A stretch of DNA of 64,000 nt from Paenirhizobium daejeonense (GCF_014280875.1 NZ_JACLAL010000003.1:496001-560000); one strand, 5' to 3'. Positions 33,400 to 42,455 are shown, numbered from the stretch's first letter. Made by a program: numbers and translations. Notes: generated from the letters alone by a model not told the origin.

Positions 33400-34242
33400 A
33401 TGGAGCCTGATGTGGCTGCACCCTTTTCCGCCGATTCCAATACTCCCGAGCCGAAGCAGACCTTTGCAACCGATGGCATCGCGCCAATGGATCGGCCGAG
33501 CGCCATCACGCGTGCCTTCATGGGCATCGTCGCATGGGCGGAAGGCCTGAACCTAAAATACGCGAAGCTCGGCAATCCCCCTGTCTATGACAATGCGACC
33601 TTCCCCTGGGCGAAGGAAATCGAAAAGGCCGCGCCGGCGATCCGCGCCGAACTAGACCGCATTCTCCTGCGCAAGAACGAGCTGCCGACATTTCAGGACA
33701 TTTCCACCGACGTAAAAACGATCTCGACCGACAATGGCTGGAAGACTTTCTTTCTGCTCGGCTTCGGTGTGAAGTCGGAACAGAACATCAAGGCCTGCCC
33801 GGAAACGTGGAAGGCGATGCAGAAGATCCCAGGCCTGACGACGGTGATGTTCTCGATCTTCGAGCCGGGCAAGCACCTGCCGCCGCATCGCGGTCCCTAT
33901 AACGGCGTGCTGCGCCTTCATCTCGGCATGATCGTTCCGGAAAACACCGGCGACAACCTTGCCATTCGCGTCAAGGATCAGATTTGCCACTGGGAAGAGG
34001 GCAAGGTCCTGATTTTCGACGATGCCTATGAGCATGAGGCGTGGAACCACACCGACAAGACGCGCGTCGTTCTGTTTGTCGATTTCGTCAAGCCGCTCAA
34101 ATTCCCGGCACGACTGGTCAACTGGCTGCTGATGAACATGGCGATCTTTACGCCCTTCATCCGCGAAGGCCTCGACAACCACAAGGAATGGGAAAAGAAG
34201 TTCTACGCCGAAGCCGAGGCGCTGCGGAACCGCCCGAACTGA
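33400..34242 (+). CDS. Aspartyl/asparaginyl beta-hydroxylase family, LpxO/OlsC-like
   Basis: A 280-residue Fe(II)/2-oxoglutarate-dependent hydroxylase. The family uses O2 and 2-oxoglutarate to hydroxylate a lipid acyl chain (LpxO on lipid A, OlsC on ornithine lipids) or aspartyl residues. The iron-binding histidines appear in LPPHRGPYNGVLRLHLGM and DDAYEHEAWNHTDKTRVVLFVD, with the RVxL Arg for 2-oxoglutarate. A hydrophobic stretch near the C-terminus (NWLLMNMAIFTPFI) suits a membrane-associated lipid enzyme. It begins near 33400 with an ATG; a Met 29 residues later (MDRPSAITRAFMG) may be the true start. Lies between the kinase (divergent) and a TerC gene; a terminator follows the stop. Confidence 0.88.
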   Translation: MEPDVAAPFSADSNTPEPKQTFATDGIAPMDRPSAITRAFMGIVAWAEGLNLKYAKLGNPPVYDNATFPWAKEIEKAAPAIRAELDRILLRKNELPTFQDISTDVKTISTDNGWKTFFLLGFGVKSEQNIKACPETWKAMQKIPGLTTVMFSIFEPGKHLPPHRGPYNGVLRLHLGMIVPENTGDNLAIRVKDQICHWEEGKVLIFDDAYEHEAWNHTDKTRVVLFVDFVKPLKFPARLVNWLLMNMAIFTPFIREGLDNHKEWEKKFYAEAEALRNRPN

Positions 34243-34272
34243 GGGGTGCGGAGCGAGGCTTTCATCTGCGAG

Positions 34273-34295
34273 GGGGGCATTCAAGCCCCCTTCTT
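34273..34295 (+). terminator. Terminator of the hydroxylase gene
   Basis: Stem GGGGGC (34273-34278) with GCCCCC (34285-34290), loop of 6, then TTCTT. It lies 30 bases past the stop. Confidence 0.65.
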
Positions 34296-34492
34296 GCTGC
34301 CTGCTTCATGACGCACGCGCCCACGGCGGTATCCTGTCGATTCGATGACGCTCGAGTGAGGGCCGTGTTTTTGGAAAACGCAAAAAATAGTGCGGCAAAT
34401 CCCATATTTTCCGGTCATTCGCCTTGTCATGCCGCGCTTGGGGTCTATAGCGGGACGCACAAACACTCTCTGAAATCCACGGTTCCAAAATC

Positions 34493-35128
34493 ATGATGGA
34501 AATCTTCACTGCCGCAGGCTTTGCGGCACTTCTTCAGGTCATTGCTGTCGATCTTGTTCTTGCCGGCGACAATGCCATCGTCATCGGTCTCGCTGCTGCC
34601 GGTCTTCCCGATCACCAACGCCAGAAGGCCATTCTCGTCGGCATCGGCGCTGCAACCATTCTGCGCATCACGTTTGCGACGATCACCGCCTATCTCCTTG
34701 GCGTCGTCGGCCTGCAATTGATTGGCGGCCTGCTGCTCGCCTGGGTCTGCTGGAAGATGTGGAGCGAACTGCGCGAAGCGGCCCATGAGCCTCACAAGCA
34801 GGGTGAGACCGACGATACCGAATATAACGTCAAGCAGAAGACCTTCATGCAAGCCGCGATGCAGATCGTCGTCGCCGACGTTTCCATGTCGCTCGACAAC
34901 GTTCTGGCCGTTGCCGGCGCTGCCGCCGAGCACACCAGCGTCCTCATCATCGGCCTCATCCTGTCGATCGGTCTGATGGGGCTTGCCGCGAGCCTCGTTG
35001 CGCGCCTGCTGCACCGTCACCGTTGGATTGCCTATGTCGGCCTCGGCGTTATCGCCTATGTGACGGTGAATATGATCTACCATGGTGCGATCGAGGTCTG
35101 GCCGATCGTTACGAACTGGCTTGCCTGA
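34493..35128 (+). CDS. TerC/YjbE-family membrane protein
   Basis: A 211-residue integral membrane protein with about seven helices. The TerC hallmarks are LAGDNAIVIGLAAAGLP near the N-terminus and DVSMSLDNVLAVAGAA in the middle, each with an intramembrane Asp-Asn that binds metal in the family. The acidic loop between (HEPHKQGETDDTEYNVKQ) is cytoplasmic. The YjbE subgroup is annotated as a putative metal, probably manganese, exporter. ATG 34493 or the next codon are both possible starts. No Mn-riboswitch (yybP-ykoY type) was recognisable in the 240-base upstream region. A GC-rich hairpin follows. Confidence 0.9.
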   Translation: MMEIFTAAGFAALLQVIAVDLVLAGDNAIVIGLAAAGLPDHQRQKAILVGIGAATILRITFATITAYLLGVVGLQLIGGLLLAWVCWKMWSELREAAHEPHKQGETDDTEYNVKQKTFMQAAMQIVVADVSMSLDNVLAVAGAAAEHTSVLIIGLILSIGLMGLAASLVARLLHRHRWIAYVGLGVIAYVTVNMIYHGAIEVWPIVTNWLA

Positions 35129-35160
35129 AAAACAACCCATCTTCGCAGATATTCTGACCG

Positions 35161-35189
35161 CGCCGGCTTTCCTCAACGGGAGGCCGGCG
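35161..35189 (+). terminator. Hairpin after the TerC-family gene
   Basis: Arms CGCCGGC (35161-35167) and GCCGGCG (35183-35189); the loop can pair further through CCTC with GAGG. The T tract is poor, so this is only a probable terminator. Confidence 0.45.
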
Positions 35190-35239
35190 TTGTCGTTTCG
35201 GAGCCTAGCGCAACGGCACCCGTTAACTTCCCCCTTTGG

Positions 35240-35259
35240 TACGTCAAACGACGTATACG
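35240..35259. promoter_or_regulatory. Candidate operator upstream of urtA
   Basis: Inverted repeat TACGTC-N4-GACGTA at 35240-35255, overlapping a second palindrome CGTATACG (35252-35259), about 95 bases upstream of the urtA start. Such GTATAC-centred palindromes suit GntR-type regulators. No -24/-12 sigma-54 promoter was recognised here, although urea transport is often under nitrogen control. Confidence 0.45.
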
Positions 35260-35348
35260 GTTTTGCGCTGCAGCGTCGGATAGTGCCTCTCAGCAACGGT
35301 TAAAGCTTTTTAACCTTTCGTTGCAGAACAAGGAGAGGGGCTCAATCC

Positions 35349-36638
35349 ATGAAACTCAAGGCGAAATTCACCGGCGCGCTGCTCGGCGCCATGCTGTCCA
35401 CGACGGCTTTCCATGGCGCGCTTGCTGCCGACGACACGATCAAGATCGGCGTTCTGCATTCGCTGTCCGGCACGATGGCGATTTCCGAGACCACGCTGAA
35501 GGACGCCATGTTGATGCTTGTTGAAGAGCAGAACAAGAAGGGTGGCGTTCTCGGCAAGAAGCTCGAAGCCGTGGTCGTCGACCCGGCCTCCGACTGGCCG
35601 CTTTTCGCTGAAAAGGCCCGCCAGCTGATCTCCCAGGACAAGGTCGCAGCCGTCTTCGGTTGCTGGACATCTTCTTCCCGCAAGTCCGTTCTTCCGGTCT
35701 TCGAAGAGCTGAACTCGATCCTTTTCTATCCCGTCCAGTACGAAGGTGAAGAATCCTCCCGCAATATCTTCTACACCGGTGCCGCTCCGAACCAGCAGGC
35801 TATCCCGGCCGTTGATTATCTCGCCAACACCGAAGGCGTCGAGCGCTGGGTTCTGGCCGGCACGGACTATGTCTATCCGCAGACCACCAACAAGATCCTG
35901 AAGGCCTACCTGATGTCGAAGGGCGTCAAGGAAGAGGATATCATGATCAACTACACGCCGTTCGGTCATTCCGACTGGCAGACGATCGTGTCCGACATCA
36001 AGAAGTTCGGCTCGGCCGGCAAGAAGACCGCCGTCGTTTCCACCATCAATGGCGACGCCAACGTTCCCTTCTACAAGGAACTCGCCAACCAGGGCATCAA
36101 GGCAGAAGACATTCCGGTCGTCGCCTTCTCGGTCGGTGAAGAAGAGCTCGCCGGTCTCGACACCGCTCCGCTGGTCGGCCACCTTGCGGCCTGGAACTAC
36201 TTCCAGTCGGTCGATTCCGAGGTCAATGCCGAGTTCATCAAGGAATGGCACGCCTTCACCAAGAACGACAAGCGCGTGACCAACGACCCGATGGAAGCCG
36301 CCTATATCGGCTTTAACGCATGGGTCAAGGCCGTCGAGGCCGCCGGCACGACCGATACCGATGCCGTGCTCGACTCGATCATCGGCGTTTCTGTTCCGAA
36401 CCTCTCGGGCGGCTATTCCACCGTCATGCCGAACCATCACATCACCAAGCCGGTGCTGATCGGCGAAATCCAGGCCGACGGCCAGTTCGACATCGTTCAG
36501 CAAACCCCGCAGGTGGTTGGCGACGAATGGTCCGACTATCTGCCCGACTCGAAGGACCTGATCTCCGATTGGCGCAAGCCGATGTCGTGCGGCAACTTCA
36601 ACGTTGCCACCGGCAAGTGCGGCGGCAAGGGCAGCTGA
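35349..36638 (+). CDS. urtA: Urea ABC transporter substrate-binding protein UrtA
   Basis: Periplasmic binding protein of the urea importer, 429 residues including a signal peptide (about 1-27, cleaved after FHGALA). Key blocks of UrtA are KIGVLHSLSGTMAISE, the GCWTSSSRKSVLPVFEE segment, YPVQYEGEESSRNIFYTGAAPNQQ (in part), DYVYPQTTNKILK and the GGYSTVMPNHHITKPVLIGEI segment near the C-terminus, which distinguishes UrtA from LivK-like proteins. A good ribosome site (AAGGAG) lies before the ATG. A strong hairpin with T5 separates urtA from urtB, a common means of making excess binding protein. Urea supply to the urease encoded downstream is the clear purpose. Confidence 0.96.
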   Translation: MKLKAKFTGALLGAMLSTTAFHGALAADDTIKIGVLHSLSGTMAISETTLKDAMLMLVEEQNKKGGVLGKKLEAVVVDPASDWPLFAEKARQLISQDKVAAVFGCWTSSSRKSVLPVFEELNSILFYPVQYEGEESSRNIFYTGAAPNQQAIPAVDYLANTEGVERWVLAGTDYVYPQTTNKILKAYLMSKGVKEEDIMINYTPFGHSDWQTIVSDIKKFGSAGKKTAVVSTINGDANVPFYKELANQGIKAEDIPVVAFSVGEEELAGLDTAPLVGHLAAWNYFQSVDSEVNAEFIKEWHAFTKNDKRVTNDPMEAAYIGFNAWVKAVEAAGTTDTDAVLDSIIGVSVPNLSGGYSTVMPNHHITKPVLIGEIQADGQFDIVQQTPQVVGDEWSDYLPDSKDLISDWRKPMSCGNFNVATGKCGGKGS

Positions 36639-36676
36639 TCCGCGTGAAGCACTAGGGGAGGCGTATCTCTCCCCAA

Positions 36677-36704
36677 CCCCTCCCCGTCAGGGGAGGGGCT
36701 TTTT
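36677..36704 (+). terminator. Terminator/attenuator between urtA and urtB
   Basis: Perfect 9-bp stem CCCCTCCCC (36677-36685) with GGGGAGGGG (36690-36698), loop of 4, followed by CTTTTT. It lies 39 bases past urtA and about 190 before urtB, so read-through or a second promoter must serve urtBCDE. The stem also resembles the GC-rich intergenic palindromes seen at 28.7 and 40.45 kb. Confidence 0.7.
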
Positions 36705-36894
36705 CGATACCCGTCCATGCTTGAACCGGCAGGAGGCGGCGCCGCGGTTCTTCTCCCTTTCCGTGGGGAGCTGACCAGCAGGTTAGAAGGGGTGTTCAAA
36801 CCACCTCACCTCCCGCTGGATGTGTGAAACGGTCACGAGATGCCGGAATTGCGGGCGCGATCGCAGGACGGCCGGGCGGCGGATGAGGGGCGAC

Positions 36895-38514
36895 ATGATG
36901 ACATTATCCAATTTACTCAAACTACTGTTTCTCTGGCTGGTTCTGGCCTTCGGCACCCTGCCTGCCCATGCTGCGGATGATGCTGCGACGCTCATCAACG
37001 CGCTCGGCAATGCCTCGTTTCCCGAGGCCGAGAAGATCATCGGCGATCTCGGAAAGACCGGTGATCCCAAGGTTGTGCCGGCGCTCGAGGCGCTGGGTGA
37101 AGGGGATCTCTACGCGAGAAAGTCGGACGGCAACGTGTTCATCACGAAAGCCGCAGGATCCAAGCTCTCTCTCATCGATCCGATGTCCGGCGAAGTCGTC
37201 GGCGAGGAGAGCAAGGGCGCTCTCACCAAGATCAAGGTCAACAACAATCTCCGCCGCGCGATCCGTTCCGCGCAGGGCGGGCTGACGCTGATGAGCCCCG
37301 ACCGCGCCGTCAGGCTGCAGGCGGCGGCTTCCGTTCTCAAATCCCCCAGCGCCGACAATCTCGAGCTTCTGGAGAGCGCGCTTGCCGAGGAAAAGGACGG
37401 CGAGGTGCGTTCGCTACTCGAACAGGCGCGCGCCGTCTCGATCATGGGGTCCGACCGTCCGCTTGCAGACAAGCAGGCGGCAATCGCCGTGATCGAAGGG
37501 ATCGGCGGACGCGATGCGATCGGCATCCTGATGGCTGCCTCGGCCAATGCCGACGACGCGTTGAAGGCTGACATCGATACCGCGATCCGTACCATCGAGG
37601 ACAAGCTGGCGTTATGGGACGGCGTGCAGAATGTCATTTACGGCGTTTCGCTCGGTTCCGTCCTGCTGCTCGCCGCAATCGGCCTCGCCATCACTTTCGG
37701 CGTCATGGGCATCATCAACATGGCGCATGGCGAGATGGTCATGCTCGGCGCTTACTCCACCTTCGTGGTGCAGGAGGTGATCCGCAACAATTACCCTGGC
37801 CTGTTCGACTGGTCGCTCGCCATCGCGCTACCGGTCGCCTTCATCGTGACGGGGGCCGTCGGCCTCGTGATCGAGCGCGGCGTCATCCGCTTTCTTTACG
37901 GCCGGCCGCTTGAAACCATGCTTGCCACCTGGGGCATTTCGCTGATCCTGCAACAGGCGATCCGCTCGATCTTCGGACCGACCAACCAGGAAGTCGGCAG
38001 CCCGTCGTGGATGTCCGGTTCCTTCGCGCTCGGCGACCTTACCGTCACCTGGAACCGGCTGTGGATCACCGTCTTCTCGCTGACGATCTTCCTCGGTCTG
38101 CTGGTGCTGATGAAGCGGTCTGCCTTCGGCCTGCAGATGCGGGCGGTTACCCAGAACCGTCGCATGGCGTCCTCGATGGGTATCCGCACCCCCTGGGTCG
38201 ATGCCTTCACCTTTGCGCTCGGGTCCGGCATCGCTGGCATTGCCGGCGTCGCGCTCAGCCAGATCGACAACGTTTCCCCGAACCTCGGCCAGTCCTACAT
38301 CATCGACAGCTTCATGGTCGTGGTGTTTGGCGGCGTTGGCAATCTCTGGGGCACGCTGGTCGGCGCCCTGTCGCTCGGCATCCTGAACAAGCTGCTTGAA
38401 CCGTCGGTCGGTGCCGTGCTCGGCAAGATCCTCGTTCTCGTCCTGATCATCCTGTTCATCCAGAAAAGACCGCGCGGCCTCTTCGCGCTCAAGGGGAGGG
38501 CTATCGAAGCATGA
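36895..38514 (+). CDS. urtB: Urea ABC transporter permease UrtB
   Basis: First permease of the urea importer, 539 residues from ATG 36895 (preceded by GAGGGG; ATG 36883 and 36898 are also possible). A signal sequence (residues about 1-30) and a roughly 200-residue periplasmic domain made of repeated helical segments (LEALGEGDLYARKSDGNVFI, ALAEEKDGEVRSLLEQARAV) precede the membrane core, as is usual in proteobacterial UrtB. The core from about residue 245 has GVSLGSVLLLAAIGLAITFG, GIINMAHGEMVMLGAYSTF and FGGVGNLWGTLVGALSLGI. Its stop overlaps urtC by 4 bases (ATGA). Confidence 0.96.
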   Translation: MMTLSNLLKLLFLWLVLAFGTLPAHAADDAATLINALGNASFPEAEKIIGDLGKTGDPKVVPALEALGEGDLYARKSDGNVFITKAAGSKLSLIDPMSGEVVGEESKGALTKIKVNNNLRRAIRSAQGGLTLMSPDRAVRLQAAASVLKSPSADNLELLESALAEEKDGEVRSLLEQARAVSIMGSDRPLADKQAAIAVIEGIGGRDAIGILMAASANADDALKADIDTAIRTIEDKLALWDGVQNVIYGVSLGSVLLLAAIGLAITFGVMGIINMAHGEMVMLGAYSTFVVQEVIRNNYPGLFDWSLAIALPVAFIVTGAVGLVIERGVIRFLYGRPLETMLATWGISLILQQAIRSIFGPTNQEVGSPSWMSGSFALGDLTVTWNRLWITVFSLTIFLGLLVLMKRSAFGLQMRAVTQNRRMASSMGIRTPWVDAFTFALGSGIAGIAGVALSQIDNVSPNLGQSYIIDSFMVVVFGGVGNLWGTLVGALSLGILNKLLEPSVGAVLGKILVLVLIILFIQKRPRGLFALKGRAIEA

Positions 38515-39671
38515 TGACCGGTTTTATCTTCCGCGCCCTCGAACGCAGGATCGTCATCGCTATCTCGATCCTGATGGCCGTCGCGATGCTTGTCCCGGCG
38601 CTCAACCTTCTGGTTCCGCCGGACAGCTTCCTGCACATCCCGACCTATGCCGTCTCGCTGATGGGCAAGTATCTCTGCTATGCGCTGCTGGCGCTGGCAC
38701 TCGATCTGGTCTGGGGCTATTGCGGCATTCTCTCGCTCGGCCACGGCGCGTTCTTCGCGCTCGGCGGTTATGCCATGGGCATGTATCTGATGCGCCAGAT
38801 CGGTTCGCGCGGTGTTTACGGCAATCCGATCCTGCCTGACTTCATGGTGTTCCTGAACTGGAAAGAGCTGCCGTGGTTCTGGCACGGCTTCGACATGTTC
38901 CCCTTCGCCATGGTGATGGTGCTTTTCGTGCCGGGCCTGCTCGCCTTCGTCTTCGGCTGGTTCGCCTTCCGCTCCCGCGTCAACGGCGTCTATCTGTCGA
39001 TCATCACCCAGGCGATGACCTACGCCCTGTTGCTGGCCTTCTTCCGCAACGACATGGGTTTCGGCGGCAATAACGGCCTCACCGACTTCAAGGAAATCGT
39101 CGGTTTCAACGTACAGGCCGATGGCACCCGCGCCGTGCTGTTTGCAAGTTCCGCCCTGATGCTGGCGCTCTGCCTGCTGATTTCCTCCGGCATCGTGCGC
39201 TCCAAGTTTGGCAAAGTGCTTGTAGGCGTGCGGGACGCGGAAAGCCGCACGCGCTTCCTCGGCTACCGGGTCGAGAACATCAAGCTCTTCACCTTCGTCG
39301 TCTCGGCGATGATGGCGGGCATCGCCGGCGCGCTGTTCGTGCCGCAGGTCGGCATCATCAACCCCGGCGAATTCGCGCCCGCCAACTCCATCGAGGTGGT
39401 GGTGTGGACCGCGGTCGGCGGCCGCGGAACGCTGATCGGGCCGATCATCGGTGCGCTCATGGTCAATGCCGGCAAGAGCTATTTCACCGGCGCGTTCCCC
39501 GAGCTCTGGCTCTTCGCGCTCGGCGGTCTCTTTATCGGCGTAACGCTGTTCCTGCCCAAGGGCATTGTCGGGACGATCCAGCAGAAGACCATGGCGCGGC
39601 GCGACATCAAGACGGTAACCAGGGCGGAAGAGGGTGGCGTTGCGGCCACCGTCGGCCAGGCAGCGGAGTAA
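38511..39671 (+). CDS. urtC: Urea ABC transporter permease UrtC
   Basis: Second permease, 386 residues with about ten membrane helices. Recognisable blocks: LCYALLALALDLVWGYCGILSLGHGAFFALGGYAMGMYL (quoted in part; the GHGAFFALGGYAMG block), the UrtC-specific NGVYLSIITQAMTYALLLAFFRNDMGFGGNNGLTDFK region (in part) and the EAA-like RVENIKLFTFVVSAMMAG. The C-terminus is short and charged (EGGVAATVGQAAE). It overlaps urtB and precedes urtD by 5 bases. Confidence 0.96.
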   Translation: MMTGFIFRALERRIVIAISILMAVAMLVPALNLLVPPDSFLHIPTYAVSLMGKYLCYALLALALDLVWGYCGILSLGHGAFFALGGYAMGMYLMRQIGSRGVYGNPILPDFMVFLNWKELPWFWHGFDMFPFAMVMVLFVPGLLAFVFGWFAFRSRVNGVYLSIITQAMTYALLLAFFRNDMGFGGNNGLTDFKEIVGFNVQADGTRAVLFASSALMLALCLLISSGIVRSKFGKVLVGVRDAESRTRFLGYRVENIKLFTFVVSAMMAGIAGALFVPQVGIINPGEFAPANSIEVVVWTAVGGRGTLIGPIIGALMVNAGKSYFTGAFPELWLFALGGLFIGVTLFLPKGIVGTIQQKTMARRDIKTVTRAEEGGVAATVGQAAE

Positions 39672-39676
39672 GGACG

Positions 39677-40429
39677 ATGGAGGAGAAAAAACCGACGAGC
39701 CTTCTTTATCTCAATGGCGTGTCCGTTTCCTTCGACGGGTTCAAGGCGCTGAACTCGCTTTCGCTGGTTATCGAGCCGGGTGAACTGAGAGCGATCATCG
39801 GCCCGAACGGCGCCGGCAAGACCACGATGATGGATATCATCACTGGCAAGACGCGGCCCGACGAGGGCGAGGTCTTCTTCAACGGCGAGATCGACCTGAC
39901 CAAGAAGGACGAGGCTGACATTGCCCAGCTCGGCATCGGGCGCAAGTTCCAGAAGCCGACCGTGTTCGAAAGCCATACCGTCTGGGACAATCTGGAGCTG
40001 GCGCTTAACCGCGACCGCGGCGTGTTCGCCACGCTGTTCTACCGGCTGACGGCGGATGACAAGGCGCGTATCGAAGAGATCCTGGAGATCGTCCGGCTGA
40101 CGGCGCGCAAGGACGATCTCGCCGCAAACCTTTCCCACGGCCAGAAGCAATGGCTGGAGATCGGCATGCTGCTGGCGCAGGAGCCCAAACTTCTTCTGGT
40201 CGACGAGCCGGTCGCCGGCATGACGGACGCCGAGACTGCTGAAACCGCGCTTCTTCTCAAGCAGATCGCCAAGACGCGTTCGGTCGTGGTGGTCGAGCAC
40301 GACATGGGTTTCATTCGCGATCTCGGAGTGAAGGTCACCTGCCTCGCGGAAGGCTCGGTCCTTGCCGAGGGATCGATCGATTTCGTCTCGAACGACCCGA
40401 AGGTCATAGAGAACTATCTGGGGCGCTAA
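39677..40429 (+). CDS. urtD: Urea ABC transporter ATPase UrtD
   Basis: ATPase of the urea importer, 250 residues from ATG 39677, behind AAGGAC. Walker A GPNGAGKTT (about residues 44-52), the UrtD motif IGRKFQKPTVFESHTVWDNLELAL (in part), signature NLSHGQKQWLEIGMLLAQ, Walker B LLLVDEPVAGMTD and H-loop VVVEHDMGFI are all intact. It ends at 40429, and a 103-base spacer with a palindrome separates it from urtE. Confidence 0.96.
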   Translation: MEEKKPTSLLYLNGVSVSFDGFKALNSLSLVIEPGELRAIIGPNGAGKTTMMDIITGKTRPDEGEVFFNGEIDLTKKDEADIAQLGIGRKFQKPTVFESHTVWDNLELALNRDRGVFATLFYRLTADDKARIEEILEIVRLTARKDDLAANLSHGQKQWLEIGMLLAQEPKLLLVDEPVAGMTDAETAETALLLKQIAKTRSVVVVEHDMGFIRDLGVKVTCLAEGSVLAEGSIDFVSNDPKVIENYLGR

Positions 40430-40447
40430 CCTGTTCACGCTCCGGAG

Positions 40448-40485
40448 ACCCCGCCTTTCTCCCCACCCCGGGAGAGGGGCGGGGT
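40448..40485. repeat. GC-rich palindrome between urtD and urtE
   Basis: Arms ACCCCGCC (40448-40455) and GGCGGGGT (40478-40485), enclosing TCTCCC/GGGAGA. It belongs to the same class of intergenic palindromes as at 28.7 and 36.68 kb, and lies inside an operon, where it may stabilise mRNA or reduce downstream expression. Confidence 0.6.
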
Positions 40486-40533
40486 GCCAGGGACGGCGGC
40501 GTCTTTGCAGGTCAAGAATTCAGAGGAACGACG

Positions 40534-41229
40534 ATGCTGACAGTCGACAACATCAACCTTCATTACGGAGCCGCGCAGGCGCTGCGTGGCGTATCGATCA
40601 AGGCCGAGATGGGCAAGATCACCTGCGTGCTGGGGCGCAACGGGGTGGGCAAGAGTTCGTTGCTGCGTGCCGTTACGGGCCAGCATCCCATCTCGGCCGG
40701 AACGATTTCCTTCGAAGGTGAGGCGCTCAACGGTCTTGCCCCATTCAACCGGGCGCGGGCCGGTGTCGGTTATGTACCGCAGGGGCGCGAGATCTTTCCG
40801 CTGCTGACGGTGAAGGAAAACCTCGAGACTGGCTATGCTCCACTCACGCGCAAGGACCGTTATATTCCGAACGAGATCTTCAGCCTCTTTCCGATCCTGC
40901 AGACAATGCTGGGCCGGCGCGGCGGCGATCTTTCGGGCGGGCAGCAGCAGCAGCTCGCAATCGGTCGCGCCATGGTGACGCGGCCGAAGATCCTCGTGCT
41001 CGACGAACCGACGGAAGGCATCCAGCCGTCGATCATCAAGGATATCGGCCGGGCAATCCGCTACCTCAGGGATTCCACCGGGATGGCGATCCTGCTGGTC
41101 GAGCAATATCTGGATTTCTGCCGGGAGCTCGCCGATCACGTCTACATCATGGATCGCGGCGAGATCGTGCATACGGGGCCGGCCGAAACACTGGATACGC
41201 CGGAAGCCCGGCGACACCTGACGGTCTGA
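40534..41229 (+). CDS. urtE: Urea ABC transporter ATPase UrtE
   Basis: Second ATPase, 231 residues from ATG 40534, behind AGAGGAACG. Walker A GRNGVGKSS, the UrtE Q-loop region VGYVPQGREIFPLLTVKENLETG (in part), signature LSGGQQQQLAIGRAMV, Walker B ILVLDEPTEGIQPS and the LVEQYLDF H-loop equivalent are present. It completes urtABCDE. The next gene, an esterase, begins 95 bases later. Confidence 0.96.
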   Translation: MLTVDNINLHYGAAQALRGVSIKAEMGKITCVLGRNGVGKSSLLRAVTGQHPISAGTISFEGEALNGLAPFNRARAGVGYVPQGREIFPLLTVKENLETGYAPLTRKDRYIPNEIFSLFPILQTMLGRRGGDLSGGQQQQLAIGRAMVTRPKILVLDEPTEGIQPSIIKDIGRAIRYLRDSTGMAILLVEQYLDFCRELADHVYIMDRGEIVHTGPAETLDTPEARRHLTV

Positions 41230-41324
41230 TAGTGCATGCTGGATTGACGATTTATTAGGTTTTACTGCTTGATGCTGTGGCATGACGTGGTATTTTCCCG
41301 CATCTGCGAACAGAAGGCGTATCC

Positions 41325-42455
41325 ATGACATCCAGCACGGTTTTCAACCGCGTGCGGTCGACTGGCATTGTCCGGTTGGTCGTTTCGGGGCTTCTCTTTC
41401 TTGCTGCCGGCGTTGGCAGTGCCCTTGCCGCCGGTTGCGGCGCTTCCTTCCCGGCAGGTCGCCACGATCTGTCGCTCGATATCAACGGCCAGACGCGTTC
41501 TGCCGTCTATTTCATTCCGTCGAACTATAGCGGGAAACGCAAGGTTCCCGTGGTTTTCGATTTTCACGGCAGCAACAGCAATCCCGATGGTCAGATGAAT
41601 CGCAGCCAGTGGGACAAGGTAGCCGAGCGCGAGGGCTTCATCGTCATGGCGCTTCAGGGCAGTCTGCCCGGTGAGTTCAAGGGTACGAATGCCTGGAATG
41701 TTCCCGGCGTCACCAAGGCCGCGGGGCTGGATGAAGGTGCCTTCATCCGCACAGCGGTCCATTACGCGACCGAGACCTTCTGCGTGGATGCTTCCCGCAT
41801 CTATGCTTCCGGCTATTCGGGCGGTGGCCGCATGCTGTCGCAATATGTCTGCGACGGCTACGGCGATTTCGCCGCTGCCGGCTTCGTCATGGGGCTTCGC
41901 GCCGGTTATCCCGAACAGGAAGATGGCGTATGGCGTCCGCGCAAGGCAAGCTGCCATCCGGCGAAACCTGTCTCCATCATCGCCTTTTCCGGCCTCAAGG
42001 ACGACGTCAATCCCTTTGGCGGCGGCGGCAAGGCCTACTGGCAATATGGCGGGGAAGTGGCTTTGAAACGCTGGGCCGAACTCAACGGATGCGATCCGCA
42101 TCCGCGTGGGGAGAAGGGAGAGTCGGCGACGTTTTCCGCCTATTACGGCTGCAAGGCCGGAACGAGCGTGATTTCCTACGTGATCAAGGATGCCGATCAC
42201 TCCTGGCCGGGCGACCGGGTTCGCTTCCGGCTGGCCGGTGCACAGGGAGAAAAGATCCGGGAGGTTGATGCGACGGGAAGAATGTGGGACTTCTTCCGTA
42301 ATTCGGGTGGCGAACTCCTCGCGGGGACGCCTCAAAAAACGGCGTGCCCGGCCGAGAGGACAACCGTCGGAAAAGAGGCGGGCATACAGGGGAAAACGTG
42401 CAGCCAGCAGGTCAAGTCAGACAACAGCGAGCCCGTGGTGACGGACGGCTTGTAA
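41325..42455 (+). CDS. Secreted esterase/poly(3-hydroxybutyrate) depolymerase-like protein
   Basis: A 376-residue alpha/beta hydrolase of the LpqC/feruloyl-esterase/PHB-depolymerase family with an N-terminal signal peptide (about residues 1-35, ending GVGSALA). The oxyanion-hole segment is [15 protein letters not shown]. The nucleophile elbow is GYSGGGRML, with Ser near 165. The Asp and His of the triad are probably in [13 protein letters not shown] and [10 protein letters not shown]. Paired Cys residues suggest disulfides. Substrate unknown. The last 58 bases overlap the 5' end of ureD in another frame, so the last roughly 20 residues ([18 protein letters not shown]) are poorly constrained. 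It lies between the urt and ure genes without a clear functional tie. Confidence 0.83.
   Translation: MTSSTVFNRVRSTGIVRLVVSGLLFLAAGVGSALAAGCGASFPAGRHDLSLDINGQTRSAVYFIPSNYSGKRKVPVVFDFHGSNSNPDGQMNRSQWDKVAEREGFIVMALQGSLPGEFKGTNAWNVPGVTKAAGLDEGAFIRTAVHYATETFCVDASRIYASGYSGGGRMLSQYVCDGYGDFAAAGFVMGLRAGYPEQEDGVWRPRKASCHPAKPVSIIAFSGLKDDVNPFGGGGKAYWQYGGEVALKRWAELNGCDPHPRGEKGESATFSAYYGCKAGTSVISYVIKDADHSWPGDRVRFRLAGAQGEKIREVDATGRMWDFFRNSGGELLAGTPQKTACPAERTTVGKEAGIQGKTCSQQVKSDNSEPVVTDGL

Noticed and set aside
34243..34492. Mn2+ riboswitch (yybP-ykoY) upstream of the TerC gene
   Set aside because: The conserved loop sequences could not be found by eye; only a hydroxylase terminator is visible.
35129..35348. 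Sigma-54 (-24/-12) promoter before urtA
   Set aside because: No TGGCAC-N5-TTGC-like element was seen in the region.
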